Source: Tolypothrix sp. PCC 7910 (GTDB lineage: Bacteria > Cyanobacteriota > Cyanobacteriia > Cyanobacteriales > Nostocaceae). Taken from it: a stretch of 64,000 nt of DNA. The position numbers and the translations under genes are program-made. The stretch is from positions 310,001-374,000 of the forward strand of contig NZ_CP050440.1 in NCBI RefSeq assembly GCF_011769525.1. Reading direction: 5' to 3'. This document shows, one piece after another, positions 52,945 through 62,945 of this stretch. Within the stretch, counting starts at the first letter, position 1; the number at the start of each line of letters is the position of its first letter. A model generated the notes under the pieces. It was not told the DNA's origin. It saw nothing but the letters and a program-made list of their open reading frames with translations, and did not search any database.

Positions 52945-53967
52945 ATGTCGCAAACTTCAAATCCAGTCACCCAGTGGGAACAACGTCGTGATGAAGCAAC
53001 CCGCTATTACAAGCGAGGAGAATTTCAAGAATATCTTGCGCTTGCAACCGAAAATTTAAAGTTAGCTCGAATCATCGCAGATCGCGCCCGAGAAGGTTAT
53101 GCATTGAATGACATTGGACTGGCTCACCTCGGTTGCTGGCAGCCGGAAAAGGCATTGGAGTGCTTTAATGGAGCATTAGCCTTAGCTCAAGAATTTGGCA
53201 ATGTGCGAGCTGAGGCGACTGCACTCAGCAATTTAGGTTCTACCTATAGCCGTATAGGAAAGTTTTCCCTAGCTTTAGCATCTTTTGAAAAAGCACTGCA
53301 AATTTTTCGGCAATTAGAAGATGCTCAAGGTGAAGTTTCTATTCTTAATGATGTAGCACTAGTTTACACCAAATTGGGAGAACCAAAACGAGCGCTATTG
53401 CTACAAAATCAAATTTTGACAATGCGTCGCTTGCTAGGAGACTTTTCTGGCGAGGCGACAACCTTAAACGGGATTGGATTCGCCTACAGTGCTTTAGGTC
53501 AGCAAGAGCAAGCTCTAGAATATTTTCAAGCAGCATTGCCAATTCAAAAAGCTGTTAAGAATATAGTTGGCGAAGCTACTACCTTGAATAATATTGCCTC
53601 TATATACAGTGATTTAGGGCAACCAAAACAAGCACTATTGCTTTATCATCAAGTGCTATTGACACGTCGGGCACTCAAAGACCTCTCTGGTGAAGCCACC
53701 ACTTTGAATAACCTTGGTTTTACCTACAACAGCATTGCAAATCATAGCCAAGCACTCAAATATTACAAGCAAGCTGTGGCGATTTATCAACAACTAGGCG
53801 ATCGCCTAGGAGAGAGTTCGACTCTCTTGAACATGGGTAGCCTTTACGCCACCAGAAGACGTAAAAAATTAGCGCTATCCTGCTACCAAAATGCTCAAGA
53901 GTTAGCCCAGGAAGTCGAATATCAGCCACTATTGGAAAAAGTACAGCAGTTTATTAAGGCGTTGTAG
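52945..53967 (+). CDS. Tetratricopeptide-repeat protein
   Basis: A 340-residue soluble protein made almost entirely of about seven TPR units of 40 residues (TPR_12 type), for example ATALSNLGSTYSRIGKFSLALASFEKALQIFRQLED and EATTLNNIASIYSDLGQPKQALLLYHQVL, with E(A/S)TTLNN(I/L)G at the start of each unit. Such proteins are scaffolds for protein partners, and similar arrays occur in regulators of the Rap/LGN type. No enzyme domain, signal peptide or membrane span is present. It stands alone between an intergenic gap and convergent repeats. Confidence 0.85.
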   Translation: MSQTSNPVTQWEQRRDEATRYYKRGEFQEYLALATENLKLARIIADRAREGYALNDIGLAHLGCWQPEKALECFNGALALAQEFGNVRAEATALSNLGSTYSRIGKFSLALASFEKALQIFRQLEDAQGEVSILNDVALVYTKLGEPKRALLLQNQILTMRRLLGDFSGEATTLNGIGFAYSALGQQEQALEYFQAALPIQKAVKNIVGEATTLNNIASIYSDLGQPKQALLLYHQVLLTRRALKDLSGEATTLNNLGFTYNSIANHSQALKYYKQAVAIYQQLGDRLGESSTLLNMGSLYATRRRKKLALSCYQNAQELAQEVEYQPLLEKVQQFIKAL

Positions 53968-54082
53968 GGATTGAGGACTGTGAAAAGGCAGGGGGGCAGG
54001 GAGCAGGGGAGAAATAACAAACATCCAACACCAAACCCCAATTACCCATGACCCATGCCCGATGCCCAATGCCCCATACCCA
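53968..54082. repeat. Heptamer repeats between TPR gene and outer-membrane protein gene
   Basis: GGCAGGG/GAGCAGG and CCCATGC/CCCAATG units lie between the convergent ends of the two genes. No terminator hairpin is evident. Confidence 0.7.
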
Positions 54083-54598
54083 TTAGAATCTATAACCTAC
54101 TCCAGTTTGGAAGCTAACGGCATCGGCATTACTATTTCTGTAAGCGTCAATACCCCATTTAGCATCGCCATAAACGATGACGTTGTTGGCAACTTCTGAT
54201 TCTGCACCCAAGGTAACTACGGGTGCATTTTGATTACCTAGTGGGGTGTTTTTACCTTCATCAGTAACAAACGAGTAACCGCCACCGAAGTAAACGTTAG
54301 TATTTTTGGCAATGGGCGCATCGTATGTAACTATAGGCATAATTGCAGTGGCATCACCACCAAACAGAACAGAACCCCGAAGCGACACAGGTGTTCTGGG
54401 CATAGTTACCCGTCCTTGCACGTTACCGCCAAATTGAGCATCATCATTTCCTTGTCCGCCACTAGTTGCACCGGCGGCAATACCAACACCGATGTAGTTG
54501 CTGTCAGTACCAGCTGTTTGAGCAGAAGCCATTCCAGCGGAGAGGACAACAGAAGAAACAACAAGGGCTGAAGCTGTCAAAACTTTGAGAAGTTTCAT
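54083..54598 (-). CDS. Small outer-membrane beta-barrel-like protein
   Basis: A 171-residue exported protein. The signal peptide is clear (LLKVLTASALVVSSVVLSAGMASA, cleavage near residue 26). The mature part consists of alternating strands and turns (YIGVGIAAGAT, NVQGRVTMPRTPVSLRGSVLFGG, NVYFGGGYSFVTD, VVTLGAESEVANNVIVYGDAKWGI) and ends in GVGYRF, the C-terminal aromatic residue required for barrel insertion. Eight strands would fit the length, as in OmpA/OmpX-like barrels. It probably sits in the outer membrane; the ligand is unknown. GGAG lies five bases before the ATG. Confidence 0.8.
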   Translation of the reverse strand: MKLLKVLTASALVVSSVVLSAGMASAQTAGTDSNYIGVGIAAGATSGGQGNDDAQFGGNVQGRVTMPRTPVSLRGSVLFGGDATAIMPIVTYDAPIAKNTNVYFGGGYSFVTDEGKNTPLGNQNAPVVTLGAESEVANNVIVYGDAKWGIDAYRNSNADAVSFQTGVGYRF

Positions 54599-55022
54599 AA
54601 TTTCTCCGCACTAGAGTTAAGTGCAATCAATGTTCTCTATTACTAGAATCCTCTTTTTGACAAATTTCACCCTCGCACACTGAGGTCATCCACTTGGTTG
54701 AATTGTTTTTCACACGATTGGGTGAAGCAAGATGAAACATTTTTGCGTAATAATTGATAACTATAAATCAATAAAAGAAATGGCGATTTGTGGCTAAATA
54801 AATGAAGCGATCGCTACGGCTTTGTTGCATGAAACAGAAAAAAGACACACCAATCCGCGATTGGAATTGAAATTAGCCTTCAACTTTATAAGTGTCCGCC
54901 TTGCCTAACTGGATCATGCGATTAAGTGTTGCACATTGCAGGAATAACCCTGTTTTGTCACTCCAGGAAAAGAAAAATCAAAGCCAAATTTTAAACTGTA
55001 GATAGAACGGTCATTTGAGCGT
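54599..55022. other. Intergenic region with IS-end-like sequence
   Basis: No gene. GGCTTTGTTGCATGAAA at 54829-54845 recurs exactly at 58779-58795 and resembles IS terminal sequences; it is followed by AGACACACCAATCCGCGATTGG. The upstream 200 bases should contain the outer-membrane gene promoter (reverse strand). Confidence 0.4.
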
Positions 55023-55313
55023 TTATTTTCTAACACAATGGCTGAAATCATGGTTTTTTGGTAAAAGTCTTATGCTGTAAGCATTCCAGATTATTCTCTC
55101 CCGAAAGTGATAAAAGAGGGATAACTCGACGGCTTGATTGTCAAAAAAGCGTCGTCGTAACTTGCCGCCAAAAATGATCTTGAGCCGAAACATGGCAGTT
55201 TCGGACAAAGAGCGCCGATGATAGCCGCTCTGTTGTTTCCATTGCTTACGTCCCAAAGGGATGCGAAACTGGTTGTGGTCGTGAAAAGTAATTGTGACAA
55301 TTATTCCTAGCAA
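55023..55313 (-). pseudogene. IS5-family transposase remnant (C-terminal part)
   Basis: The reverse strand reads RKQWKQQSGYHRRSLSETAM, then FRLKIIFGGKLRRRFFDNQAVEL, the conserved C-terminal catalytic-glutamate region of IS5/IS4-group transposases (SLSETAM carries the glutamate). The sequence before residue 20 and after about 75 does not fit the family and no N-terminal domain or intact ends are present. It is a dead fragment left by deletion or decay. Confidence 0.7.
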
Positions 55314-55483
55314 ATCTCCTTTTATTGATTTGATAGTACTTTAAATACAACGCTGTTGGTTTGTTTGTTCACGATTACCCCATCCTCTATATATACTATA
55401 GCCGTAGCGTTATATAGTAGGAGTTTCCAGAGCATCTTGCTTAAAATTACACATATCTTGGCTCAATACCAAAGAGGGTTAAT
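55314..55483. other. AT-rich gap between IS remnant and Ser/Thr kinase
   Basis: 170 bases without a gene, with a TATATATACTATAG stretch near 55390. Nothing further is seen. Confidence 0.35.
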
Positions 55484-56875
55484 TCAAGATAATTTATCTA
55501 AAAATGCCCTAATTTCCCAAACTATCCATTTTTTTTCAGATGTGCTTAATAATGAAGCAAAGCGATATTTTCGGAGTGTTTGATTAAATACCGAAATCGT
55601 AATTGGCTGCATCGGTTTGGCAATAATATCCTTAATGTCTAATACATACTCATGACAATTTTGAAAAGACCAAACTAATAACCACCGCTTTAAGTAAAAT
55701 CCATTTTGGTTAATTTTAATTCTAGTTTTTGAGATGGGACTGAGTACATAATCGGCAATCCTTGGTAAAAGCAAGAATAAATATATGTAGAATAAAAGGC
55801 AGATAAAAATAAATCCAAATAAATTAAAAACAGATAAGTATTCAAAAATTAATACCCAGAAAGTGAGTAAAAATAATCCATTTCCTAGCAAGAGAATAAT
55901 AGGAATCAACCAACTAGTATAGTGACGTAATTGCTTGGGAGGAATTTCTATAGTTAATTCTGCTTCGGTTTTATGGAAGATAATAGAACTGTTTTTTGGT
56001 CGCTGCGGTCTTGTTAAATAAAAATGGGATATAACATCTTGAATCTGTTTTTCTCCTCGCAGTACAGCTAAGGCTAAATTGGCTGAGGGAAATCTGTCAT
56101 CACTGACTGGCTCCAGGATAATGTCCAACCAGTTAGCAAAATCTGGGGAAATGCGAACATGGGGACGAAAATCTATTTTGAGATGGCGTTGTGGTAAATC
56201 TGCTGGGGATTTTCCAGTCAGCAAGAAAAGTAGTGTAGTTCCCAAGCCATATAAATCTGTTGCTAACACAGCTTGTCCGCGAAACTGTTCAGGAGCCATA
56301 TAGCCATAAGTTCCTACTACTGTGCTGCCACCTGTGACTGTATTGTGATAGGTATCTTGTACTGCACCAAAATCTACTAAAAATATATCTCCCCGATCTT
56401 TTGCTGTTGGGGAAAAGTTGAGGATAATATTCTGAGGCTTAATATCTCGGTGAATAACTGGGGGTTTGAGGGATTGCAAGTAAATCAGAATTTCTAAAAC
56501 TTGTATGGCGATGTGTCGAACTTGCTTTTCTTGGGGTTGCCAACCATTTTCTATTAATGTGGCTAGAGATTTACCTGGCGCAAGTTGTTGAGCAATATAA
56601 AAGAATCTGTCAGAGCCTGTGTCTACTTGAAAATAATCGAGATAGCGAGGAATTGCCAGATGATAGAGTTGGGAGAGAATTTTTGCTTCTCTTTCAAACA
56701 ATTCTATTTTTTTCCAGTCACTCATCCGCCGGAATGACAAAGCTTTCAGCGCCACGCGATCGCCACTCTCTAAATCTTCGGCTGCATACGTAATACCTAC
56801 CCCGCCTTGTCCCAAAATTTCTAAGATGCGGTAGCGTTGTTGAATTATGTCTCCTGGTTGATGTATTAATTCCAT
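55484..56875 (-). CDS. Eukaryotic-type Ser/Thr protein kinase with C-terminal membrane domain
   Basis: A 463-residue kinase. The catalytic domain covers about residues 15-280: glycine loop LGQGGVGITYAA, K44 in VALKAL, the catalytic loop HRDIKPQN near 143-150, VDFGAV, and the activation segment GGSTVVGTYGYMAPEQFRG. Two to three hydrophobic spans follow (LIPIILLLGNGLFLLTFWVLIF; FNLFGFIFICLLFYIYLFLLLPRI), then a beta-rich cytoplasmic tail to the end. The kinase domain is cytoplasmic and the C-terminal part anchors it. It lies 17 bases after a paralogue on the same strand and is probably co-transcribed with it. Signal and substrates are unknown. Confidence 0.88.
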   Translation of the reverse strand: MELIHQPGDIIQQRYRILEILGQGGVGITYAAEDLESGDRVALKALSFRRMSDWKKIELFEREAKILSQLYHLAIPRYLDYFQVDTGSDRFFYIAQQLAPGKSLATLIENGWQPQEKQVRHIAIQVLEILIYLQSLKPPVIHRDIKPQNIILNFSPTAKDRGDIFLVDFGAVQDTYHNTVTGGSTVVGTYGYMAPEQFRGQAVLATDLYGLGTTLLFLLTGKSPADLPQRHLKIDFRPHVRISPDFANWLDIILEPVSDDRFPSANLALAVLRGEKQIQDVISHFYLTRPQRPKNSSIIFHKTEAELTIEIPPKQLRHYTSWLIPIILLLGNGLFLLTFWVLIFEYLSVFNLFGFIFICLLFYIYLFLLLPRIADYVLSPISKTRIKINQNGFYLKRWLLVWSFQNCHEYVLDIKDIIAKPMQPITISVFNQTLRKYRFASLLSTSEKKWIVWEIRAFLDKLS

Positions 56876-56892
56876 AGATACTTGATTTCAGC

Positions 56893-58626
56893 TTACTCCT
56901 TCGCACCGTTCTTTTTCAAAATGTTGGCGATCGCCTGATCATCTGAAGAGAGTTTTTTATCTTTTAGATCGCCACTATACTTTTTAGAGATGAATTGCAA
57001 TGGTGTGTTACCATCTTTATCCTCAGCGTTGACATTTGCGCCCTGTTTCAGCAATTGTTCGATAGTTGTTGTTTCGTAACTGTAACTTAATACTGCTTGA
57101 TGCAGTGGAGTTCTGCCTTGATTATCTGTGGCGTTGATATTCACTCCCCCTTTAATTAGCTGTTGGATAAGTTGAGGGTCTGTGTTAACTCTGCCATAGA
57201 CTGGCGGCTGATCAATTTTAGATATGGCTAAATGTAGTAAAGTTGCACCACTGCGATCGCGCTGATTGATATCTCCACCTGATTTGAGCAGTAGTTTGAT
57301 TATTTGCGCTTCTGAGTTTTGCACTGCTAATTGTAGAGGGGTTTTACCTTTTTGATTCTGGAGGTTAATATCTGCACCTCTAGCAATTAACATCTTGGCT
57401 ATTTGGTAGTCATCTCCCGGAATATATGGATCAAATGGCTCAAGAAATAGTAGGTGTAAAGGTGTATTACCTTGACGATCTGGAAGTTTAACATCAGCAC
57501 CTTGAGTGATTAAAAATTCCGTTCCCTGAAAGTTATGACGATGAATTGTGCATACCAACAAAGACATTCGCTCATTTTCACCATTCGGCGATGACTCCAT
57601 CACTAAAGCATTGGCATTATGTACTTGGTGATAATAGTCTTTGAGGGTATCAGTATTATCACATATATTGGAAAGTGGTATAATTCCAAACATACCTAAA
57701 AATAGCCATTTGTGAGCATTCAGCAGAGCGATCGCCATTGTTGATGTAGCAATAGTTGCTCCTACTCCAGCGATGGTTTTCCAAGATACAGGAGTACTGA
57801 CCTTAGCTTTAATCGCTTGCTTACCACTCAGAGATGCTAAAGCTTCAATAGCAGAACTAAAACGTTCTTCCACATCCGGCTCTAACATTTTCTCTAACCA
57901 GTCAGCAAATTCATCACTAATCTGCACATGGTGACGAAAATCAATCTTCAGCCGTTCCATTGGCAAATCAGCCGGGGAACGGTGCGTTAGTAAAAAAAGT
58001 ATCGTTGCTCCCAAGCCATACAAATCAGTAGCAGGTACAGCTTGCCCCCGAAACTGCTCTGGAGCCATATAACCATATGTTCCTACTACCGTACTACCAC
58101 GCATAAAGGTATTATAATAGGTATTCTGTACTGCACCAAAATCTACTAAATATACCTTTCCATCATCACGGCGGATAATATTTTGGGGTTTGATGTCCCG
58201 ATGAATAACAACGGGATTAAGGGAGTGGAGATAGACGAGAATTTCTAAGATTTGCGTGGCTATATATCTAACTTCTTCTTCTGTCGTGCGCCAACCATCA
58301 GCAATTAAGGCTGCTAAAGATTTTCCTGGCGCTTGTGCTTGGACAATGTAGAAACAATGCTCTAATGTAGTCTCTGTGTGAAAATAGCCTAGATAACTGG
58401 GAATTGCCTGATGATGGAGTTGTGCGAGAATTTTCGCCTCTCGTTCAAACAACTCCATCAGCTTCCAATCATTCAACCGATGCAGTGATAAGGCTTTCAA
58501 TGCTACCAACTGATGGCTATCTGTATCAAGAGCTAAGTATGTAGTACCGCTACCACCTTCCCCCAAAATTTTGATGATACGGTATCGCTGGGCAACAATA
58601 TCTTCTGGTTGATGCAGCAGTTCCAT
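56893..58626 (-). CDS. Ser/Thr protein kinase with ankyrin repeats
   Basis: A 577-residue protein. The kinase domain (about residues 15-270) has LGEGGSGTTYLA, K44 in VALKALSLHR, HRDIKPQN near 142, VDFGAV and STVVGTYGYMAPEQFRG, almost as in the downstream paralogue. A membrane segment (IAGVGATIATSTMAIALLNAHKWLFLGMFGIIPL) follows at about 280-320. The C-terminal half is five to six ankyrin repeats (TPLHLLF, TPLQLAVQNSEAQIIKLLLKSGGDINQRD, TPLHQAVLSYSYETTTIEQLLKQGANVNAED). Ankyrin repeats bind proteins, so this end may select substrates or receive a signal, on the opposite side of the membrane if there is a single span. It is upstream of the second kinase. Confidence 0.88.
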   Translation of the reverse strand: MELLHQPEDIVAQRYRIIKILGEGGSGTTYLALDTDSHQLVALKALSLHRLNDWKLMELFEREAKILAQLHHQAIPSYLGYFHTETTLEHCFYIVQAQAPGKSLAALIADGWRTTEEEVRYIATQILEILVYLHSLNPVVIHRDIKPQNIIRRDDGKVYLVDFGAVQNTYYNTFMRGSTVVGTYGYMAPEQFRGQAVPATDLYGLGATILFLLTHRSPADLPMERLKIDFRHHVQISDEFADWLEKMLEPDVEERFSSAIEALASLSGKQAIKAKVSTPVSWKTIAGVGATIATSTMAIALLNAHKWLFLGMFGIIPLSNICDNTDTLKDYYHQVHNANALVMESSPNGENERMSLLVCTIHRHNFQGTEFLITQGADVKLPDRQGNTPLHLLFLEPFDPYIPGDDYQIAKMLIARGADINLQNQKGKTPLQLAVQNSEAQIIKLLLKSGGDINQRDRSGATLLHLAISKIDQPPVYGRVNTDPQLIQQLIKGGVNINATDNQGRTPLHQAVLSYSYETTTIEQLLKQGANVNAEDKDGNTPLQFISKKYSGDLKDKKLSSDDQAIANILKKNGAKE

Positions 58627-58803
58627 AGGATTTACACAGTTGGCATAGCGGTGTTGATGATTTATGCTACACCTTGGGTTGGGTAAATTCCAGAAGCTTG
58701 CGTCCAGCTTGACGAATTTAGTGTATACTCTACGTATTTTTCTGCGTCACCGTTTTGGTATTGAAGGCAATGCGGAGTGGCTTTGTTGCATGAAAGCCCT
58801 TTC

Positions 58804-61422
58804 TCACACAAAAATTTTACAAGCTGTGGCACTGCGTACCAAAATCACTGTGCAATTACTTCTACGAGAAATATTTTCGGGAATATTGCCGTGAATAGCT
58901 TGCTTGAGAAGACTTTCACGGCTAGCACCCAGGATAATCACATCACTGTGGTCTTGTTGGGCATAATTAATGACAGCCTCAGGAACAGAACCAGCACAGA
59001 CTGGAGTAGCAGTTACTTTACCGCTAACTCTCGGCTGAAGAAAGCGAACACAGTTATCAAGCAATGTTGTATTAGGAGTTGATTCAGTAGGTTTAAAAAC
59101 CTGATATAGCTTAATAGCAGGTGATGAACTTAAGGAACTTAGAGCAGGTAATAGCTGAATTGCTTGGCTAGAATTGGGGCCGCCTGCCATTGGCAGCAAC
59201 CAACGGTTAAAACTTTTTTGATCGTTTAATTTTACTAATACAACATCACAAGCAGCCTGTCGAATTACAGTATCTACTACTCGGCTGAAAACTCTACCGG
59301 GAGTTGAAGTATTACCTTTCCAACCCATGAGTACTAAGTCAATATGTCGCTCTTTGACAGTCTCCAAAATTGCCCCAGCAACATCATGGGCAACCCGAAT
59401 CTGTGTATGAACAGGAATTCGCCAATCTTCTCCCAACTGTACAGCCTGCTGCAACAGGCGATGACTGTTGATGGTTTGCACTGCCGTTTCGGAGGGAGTG
59501 CGATCGCGTGCCACGATAATTACTTGCAGACATTCTATTTCGTAATTTTTCTGTTTAGCGATCGCTGCTGCCATTTCTAGTAAGGTCTCGGCTGTCTGCG
59601 GATGGGATAATGGCACTAACAACCTGCCTTTTCTAATAGCCGGAGCGCGAGTTTGGTAAATTACATAAGAAGGTTCTAATGTCTTGGTCGGCTCAATTTT
59701 ATCTACATTACCGTTGAGTCGCTCGGCTTCGATGCGGATAATATCAGTGCGTGTAATAATTCCTATGAGTTTGCGCCCTTCGGTAACAGGCAAACAGCTC
59801 AAGTTATAACGGTTGAGTAGATGTAAAACATAAGCCAGGGTAGCCGAGGGGCTGACTGTAACTGGCTCTGGTGTCATAATTTGATTGATCGGTGTATCGC
59901 GAGCTAACTGTTGTGAGCCAGTATTTACCACATCTTTTTGAGTCACAATACCCACAAGTCTGCCATTCTCGACAACTGGGAAATTGCGATGGTGAGAATG
60001 GGAAAATGCCTGTACTGCTTCATCAATACTCATTTTGCTAGAGAGAGTTTCGACACGGCGCTGCATGACATCTGGGGCAGTTAACTGTGCTAAAAGTCCC
60101 TCGACAACGGGTTCTTTTTTAATGTGAATGCCTTTCCATTCAAGTAGCAAATCGTAAAGCGACCTATAGTCTATTTTTTCTGCCACTAAATAGGCAACTA
60201 CAGACACAATCATTAACGGTAGTACCAAATTAAAATCTGTGGTCATCTCAAAGACAATGACAACAGCAGTAATTGGCACCTTGGAGACAGCGCTAAAAAA
60301 TGCCGCCATGCCTACATGGGCGTAAGTTGTGGCTGCACTCATGCCCAGCAAACTCTCTTGCGTAGCACCTACTAGATAGCCAAGGGCAGCTCCTAAGACT
60401 AAGGTAGGAACTAGCAACCCTCCTGGCGCTCCAGAACCGTAAGTTAAAATAATTAAGCTAAATTGAACAACAAAAGCGATCGCAGCCAATACTGAATCAC
60501 TACTACCTGTAAGTAACAGATCTCGCAACCCAGCATGATTGCGAAAGGCTACAGGTAAAAGGGCAATAACAACACCACTGACTAACCCAACAATTCCAAT
60601 TCGCCAGGGTAAACTCAAGCGTAGTAGGCGGCGGTTAACTGCCAAACTAGCAATCACACTTTTATTAAAGATAATTCCTAGTAACCCAGCCAGCACGCCC
60701 AAAATCAAGTAGAAAGGGATTTCCTGAGCAAAGAATGTTGTATGTGTCACAGCTAAATTAATGTTCAGATCTAAGCTGTGACTGCCATAAAGCCGAGAGA
60801 TAACTGAAGCAATAAAAGAAGCCAGAATTGCCGTGCCAAGGGTAATACCTGAGACATCTTGGAGTAGTTCTTCCACTACAAATAAGACACCTGCAATTGG
60901 CGCATTAAAAGCTGCGGCTAACCCTGCACCAGCACCGGCGGCGATCAGTTGACGACGATGTTCTGGGGAAGTCGGCACCCAATTACTCAGTTGATTGGCT
61001 AAAGCCGCTCCAATTTGCACAGTCGGCCCTTCCCGTCCTAAAGGCATACCAGAACCCAGTACTAGGGTGGCACTGATCAATTTGACTAGAGCAATCCGCA
61101 AATTCAATGGCATCGGTACACGAGCTAGTACCGCCTTCACTTCAGACATCCCACTACCAGATGCTTCCGGTGCAAAGCGCTCTACTAGCCAACCAGCTAA
61201 GATTCCGCCTACTAGGCCAATAGCAGGTAACACCAAATAGGCGGGCCAAAGGTAGGAAACATGGATTCGCCATGCCCCAGCCCAGTCCACCGCCTGTCCT
61301 AAAACAACTGCCGCCAGTCCAGAAACCAAACCAATCACACAAGCTTCAAAAAAAGCCAAGCGTCTTGGTTGCAGCATCTGGCGAGAAAGCCTCAACCAGA
61401 GAATTTTTCCCCTGATGAACAT
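58804..61422 (-). CDS. ClC-family chloride channel/transporter with CBS and universal stress domains
   Basis: An 872-residue inner-membrane protein. Residues about 20-430 are a ClC core: GSGMSEVKAVL near 91-101, GREGPTVQIGAALA near 127-140 and GAPGGLLVPTLVLGA near 325, which are the three selectivity-filter loops. Two CBS domains follow (about 450-575, MSIDEAVQAFSHSHHRNFPVVENGRLVGIVT and TPEPVTVSPSATLAYVLHLLNRYNLSCLPVTE), then two universal-stress-protein folds (about 600-870; LVLMGWKGNTSTPG and VIILGASRESLLKQ). CBS and Usp domains bind adenine nucleotides, so gating by cell energy state is likely. The GREGP glutamate at the gating position fits either a channel or a Cl/H antiporter. The gene stands alone. 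Confidence 0.9.
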   Translation of the reverse strand: MFIRGKILWLRLSRQMLQPRRLAFFEACVIGLVSGLAAVVLGQAVDWAGAWRIHVSYLWPAYLVLPAIGLVGGILAGWLVERFAPEASGSGMSEVKAVLARVPMPLNLRIALVKLISATLVLGSGMPLGREGPTVQIGAALANQLSNWVPTSPEHRRQLIAAGAGAGLAAAFNAPIAGVLFVVEELLQDVSGITLGTAILASFIASVISRLYGSHSLDLNINLAVTHTTFFAQEIPFYLILGVLAGLLGIIFNKSVIASLAVNRRLLRLSLPWRIGIVGLVSGVVIALLPVAFRNHAGLRDLLLTGSSDSVLAAIAFVVQFSLIILTYGSGAPGGLLVPTLVLGAALGYLVGATQESLLGMSAATTYAHVGMAAFFSAVSKVPITAVVIVFEMTTDFNLVLPLMIVSVVAYLVAEKIDYRSLYDLLLEWKGIHIKKEPVVEGLLAQLTAPDVMQRRVETLSSKMSIDEAVQAFSHSHHRNFPVVENGRLVGIVTQKDVVNTGSQQLARDTPINQIMTPEPVTVSPSATLAYVLHLLNRYNLSCLPVTEGRKLIGIITRTDIIRIEAERLNGNVDKIEPTKTLEPSYVIYQTRAPAIRKGRLLVPLSHPQTAETLLEMAAAIAKQKNYEIECLQVIIVARDRTPSETAVQTINSHRLLQQAVQLGEDWRIPVHTQIRVAHDVAGAILETVKERHIDLVLMGWKGNTSTPGRVFSRVVDTVIRQAACDVVLVKLNDQKSFNRWLLPMAGGPNSSQAIQLLPALSSLSSSPAIKLYQVFKPTESTPNTTLLDNCVRFLQPRVSGKVTATPVCAGSVPEAVINYAQQDHSDVIILGASRESLLKQAIHGNIPENISRRSNCTVILVRSATACKIFV

Positions 61423-61604
61423 AATTTTTAGCGATCGCTCTGAATAAGTAATGGTGTTTTAGTTGTTAAAATGTTTTTTCTTCTATCAATAGCGTTTCAT
61501 GAAAAAATGAAAATTCAATGAAATTTATATATATCAAAAGCTAGATGTAAGTTAATAATTGCACCAGACTATATTACGCAATGTAATAGACTTGAAACTC
61601 TTAC

Positions 61605-62933
61605 TTATAGGGGAAGGCGGACTGTAAATGTACTACCAAGTCCAGGTTGACTTTGAAGATGAATACTGCCTTTGTGTGCAAGAGCGATCGCCAATGCTAT
61701 AGCTAAACCTAACCCTGAACCACCAGAGGTGCGAGAGCGATCGCGATCGACTCGATAGAAGCGATCAAAAATTCGCGCTTGATGCTCCACAGCAATGCCA
61801 ATTCCTGTATCTTGAACTTTGATAATGGCGTAATGCTCGCTATCTTCTAAAAAAATCGTAACTTTCCCTCCACTAGGTGTTGCTTGAATGGCATTAATAA
61901 TTAAGTTAGAAATTAAACGATAAAGCTGTTCTTCATTTCCCATGACATAGATTTTTTTCGTAACTAGCAATTCCTTAGATAGATTTACCTGATTTTCTAC
62001 AGCTAAAAATGCTAATTCCTCTATTAAATCGCTAATTAAATCATTCAAACAGCAAGGCTGATATTCTCCTATAATTTGTTTTTGGTCTATCCTAGTCAAC
62101 AATAATAAATCTCCGACCAACTGCGACAGGCGACGGTTTTGGCGTTTAAGAACATCTAAAATGCTATTATTTGATTTTGGTTCTTGCTGTAACTTAATAG
62201 CAGCTTCAATAGTAGAATACATCGCGGCTAAAGGCGTGCGAAACTCATGGGCAGCATCAGCAGTAAATTGTTGCATTTGTTGGTATGTATGATATACAGG
62301 TTGCATTGCCCTTCCTGCCAACCACCAACTTGATAAACCAACAAAAATCATGGAAATTGGTAATCCCAGAAGTAAAGTTAATCTTAAATAATTAAGATGT
62401 TGGTCTAAGTCAGTGAGGCTGCGTGCCACCTGGAGATAACCTGAAAGCTGGTTTTGAGTATATAAAGGTAAAGTGATTTGACGGTATCTAGTACCAGAAA
62501 AATCGGTGAGAATTTGCCATTGTTTTGTCGGTGAAGTCATTGGTAAATCATTAAATGACATCCCTGCAATGGCAAACAGCTTTTCTGAACGATCCAATAA
62601 GCGTATATAGTAATTAACTGAATTAGCTGCCTCTGCTATTGGTTGCTTAATAATAGTTGTTTTCGGCAAACAATTTATTGGCGTTAGACATAATTTTAAG
62701 GAAAGTTCTTGAGCAAGTTGCTCTAAATGTCCAGGTTGCTGCCAAGCTGGTTCAATACTTTGATGTAATGCCTTTGCTACTGATTGCAATCCCTGGTCTA
62801 TGGTTTCATAGTAGGTATGGGCAACTACACTATAAACACCCAGTCCAGATAGCCCTAAAATACCACCCATCACGAGTGTGTACCAAGCTGCTAAACGTAA
62901 ACGAGTCTGGTAAAAAATGGGATTGCGTTGCAT
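61605..62933 (-). CDS. rppB: Sensor histidine kinase, RppB/NrsS type
   Basis: A 442-residue inner-membrane kinase. Spans at about 14-36 (AAWYTLVMGGILGLSGLGVYSVV) and 186-208 (LTLLLGLPISMIFVGLSSWWLAG) enclose a 150-residue periplasmic sensor. HisKA has H233 in DAAHEFRTPLAAM (approximate number), and HATPase has NLIINAIQATPSGG, DTGIGIAVEHQARIF and GGSGLGLAIALAIALAH. Gene order and sequence match the RppA-RppB pair, related to NrsR/NrsS in Synechocystis, which answers to redox or nickel. The start lies 12 bases after the rppA stop. The actual signal here is unknown. Confidence 0.88.
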   Translation of the reverse strand: MQRNPIFYQTRLRLAAWYTLVMGGILGLSGLGVYSVVAHTYYETIDQGLQSVAKALHQSIEPAWQQPGHLEQLAQELSLKLCLTPINCLPKTTIIKQPIAEAANSVNYYIRLLDRSEKLFAIAGMSFNDLPMTSPTKQWQILTDFSGTRYRQITLPLYTQNQLSGYLQVARSLTDLDQHLNYLRLTLLLGLPISMIFVGLSSWWLAGRAMQPVYHTYQQMQQFTADAAHEFRTPLAAMYSTIEAAIKLQQEPKSNNSILDVLKRQNRRLSQLVGDLLLLTRIDQKQIIGEYQPCCLNDLISDLIEELAFLAVENQVNLSKELLVTKKIYVMGNEEQLYRLISNLIINAIQATPSGGKVTIFLEDSEHYAIIKVQDTGIGIAVEHQARIFDRFYRVDRDRSRTSGGSGLGLAIALAIALAHKGSIHLQSQPGLGSTFTVRLPL

Positions 62934-62945
62934 ATTTATGTAACT

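Noticed and set aside
54829-58795. Composite transposon carrying the two kinases
   Set aside because: Only a 17-bp repeat and one transposase fragment are seen; no complete IS at either end, so the claim is limited to a finding.
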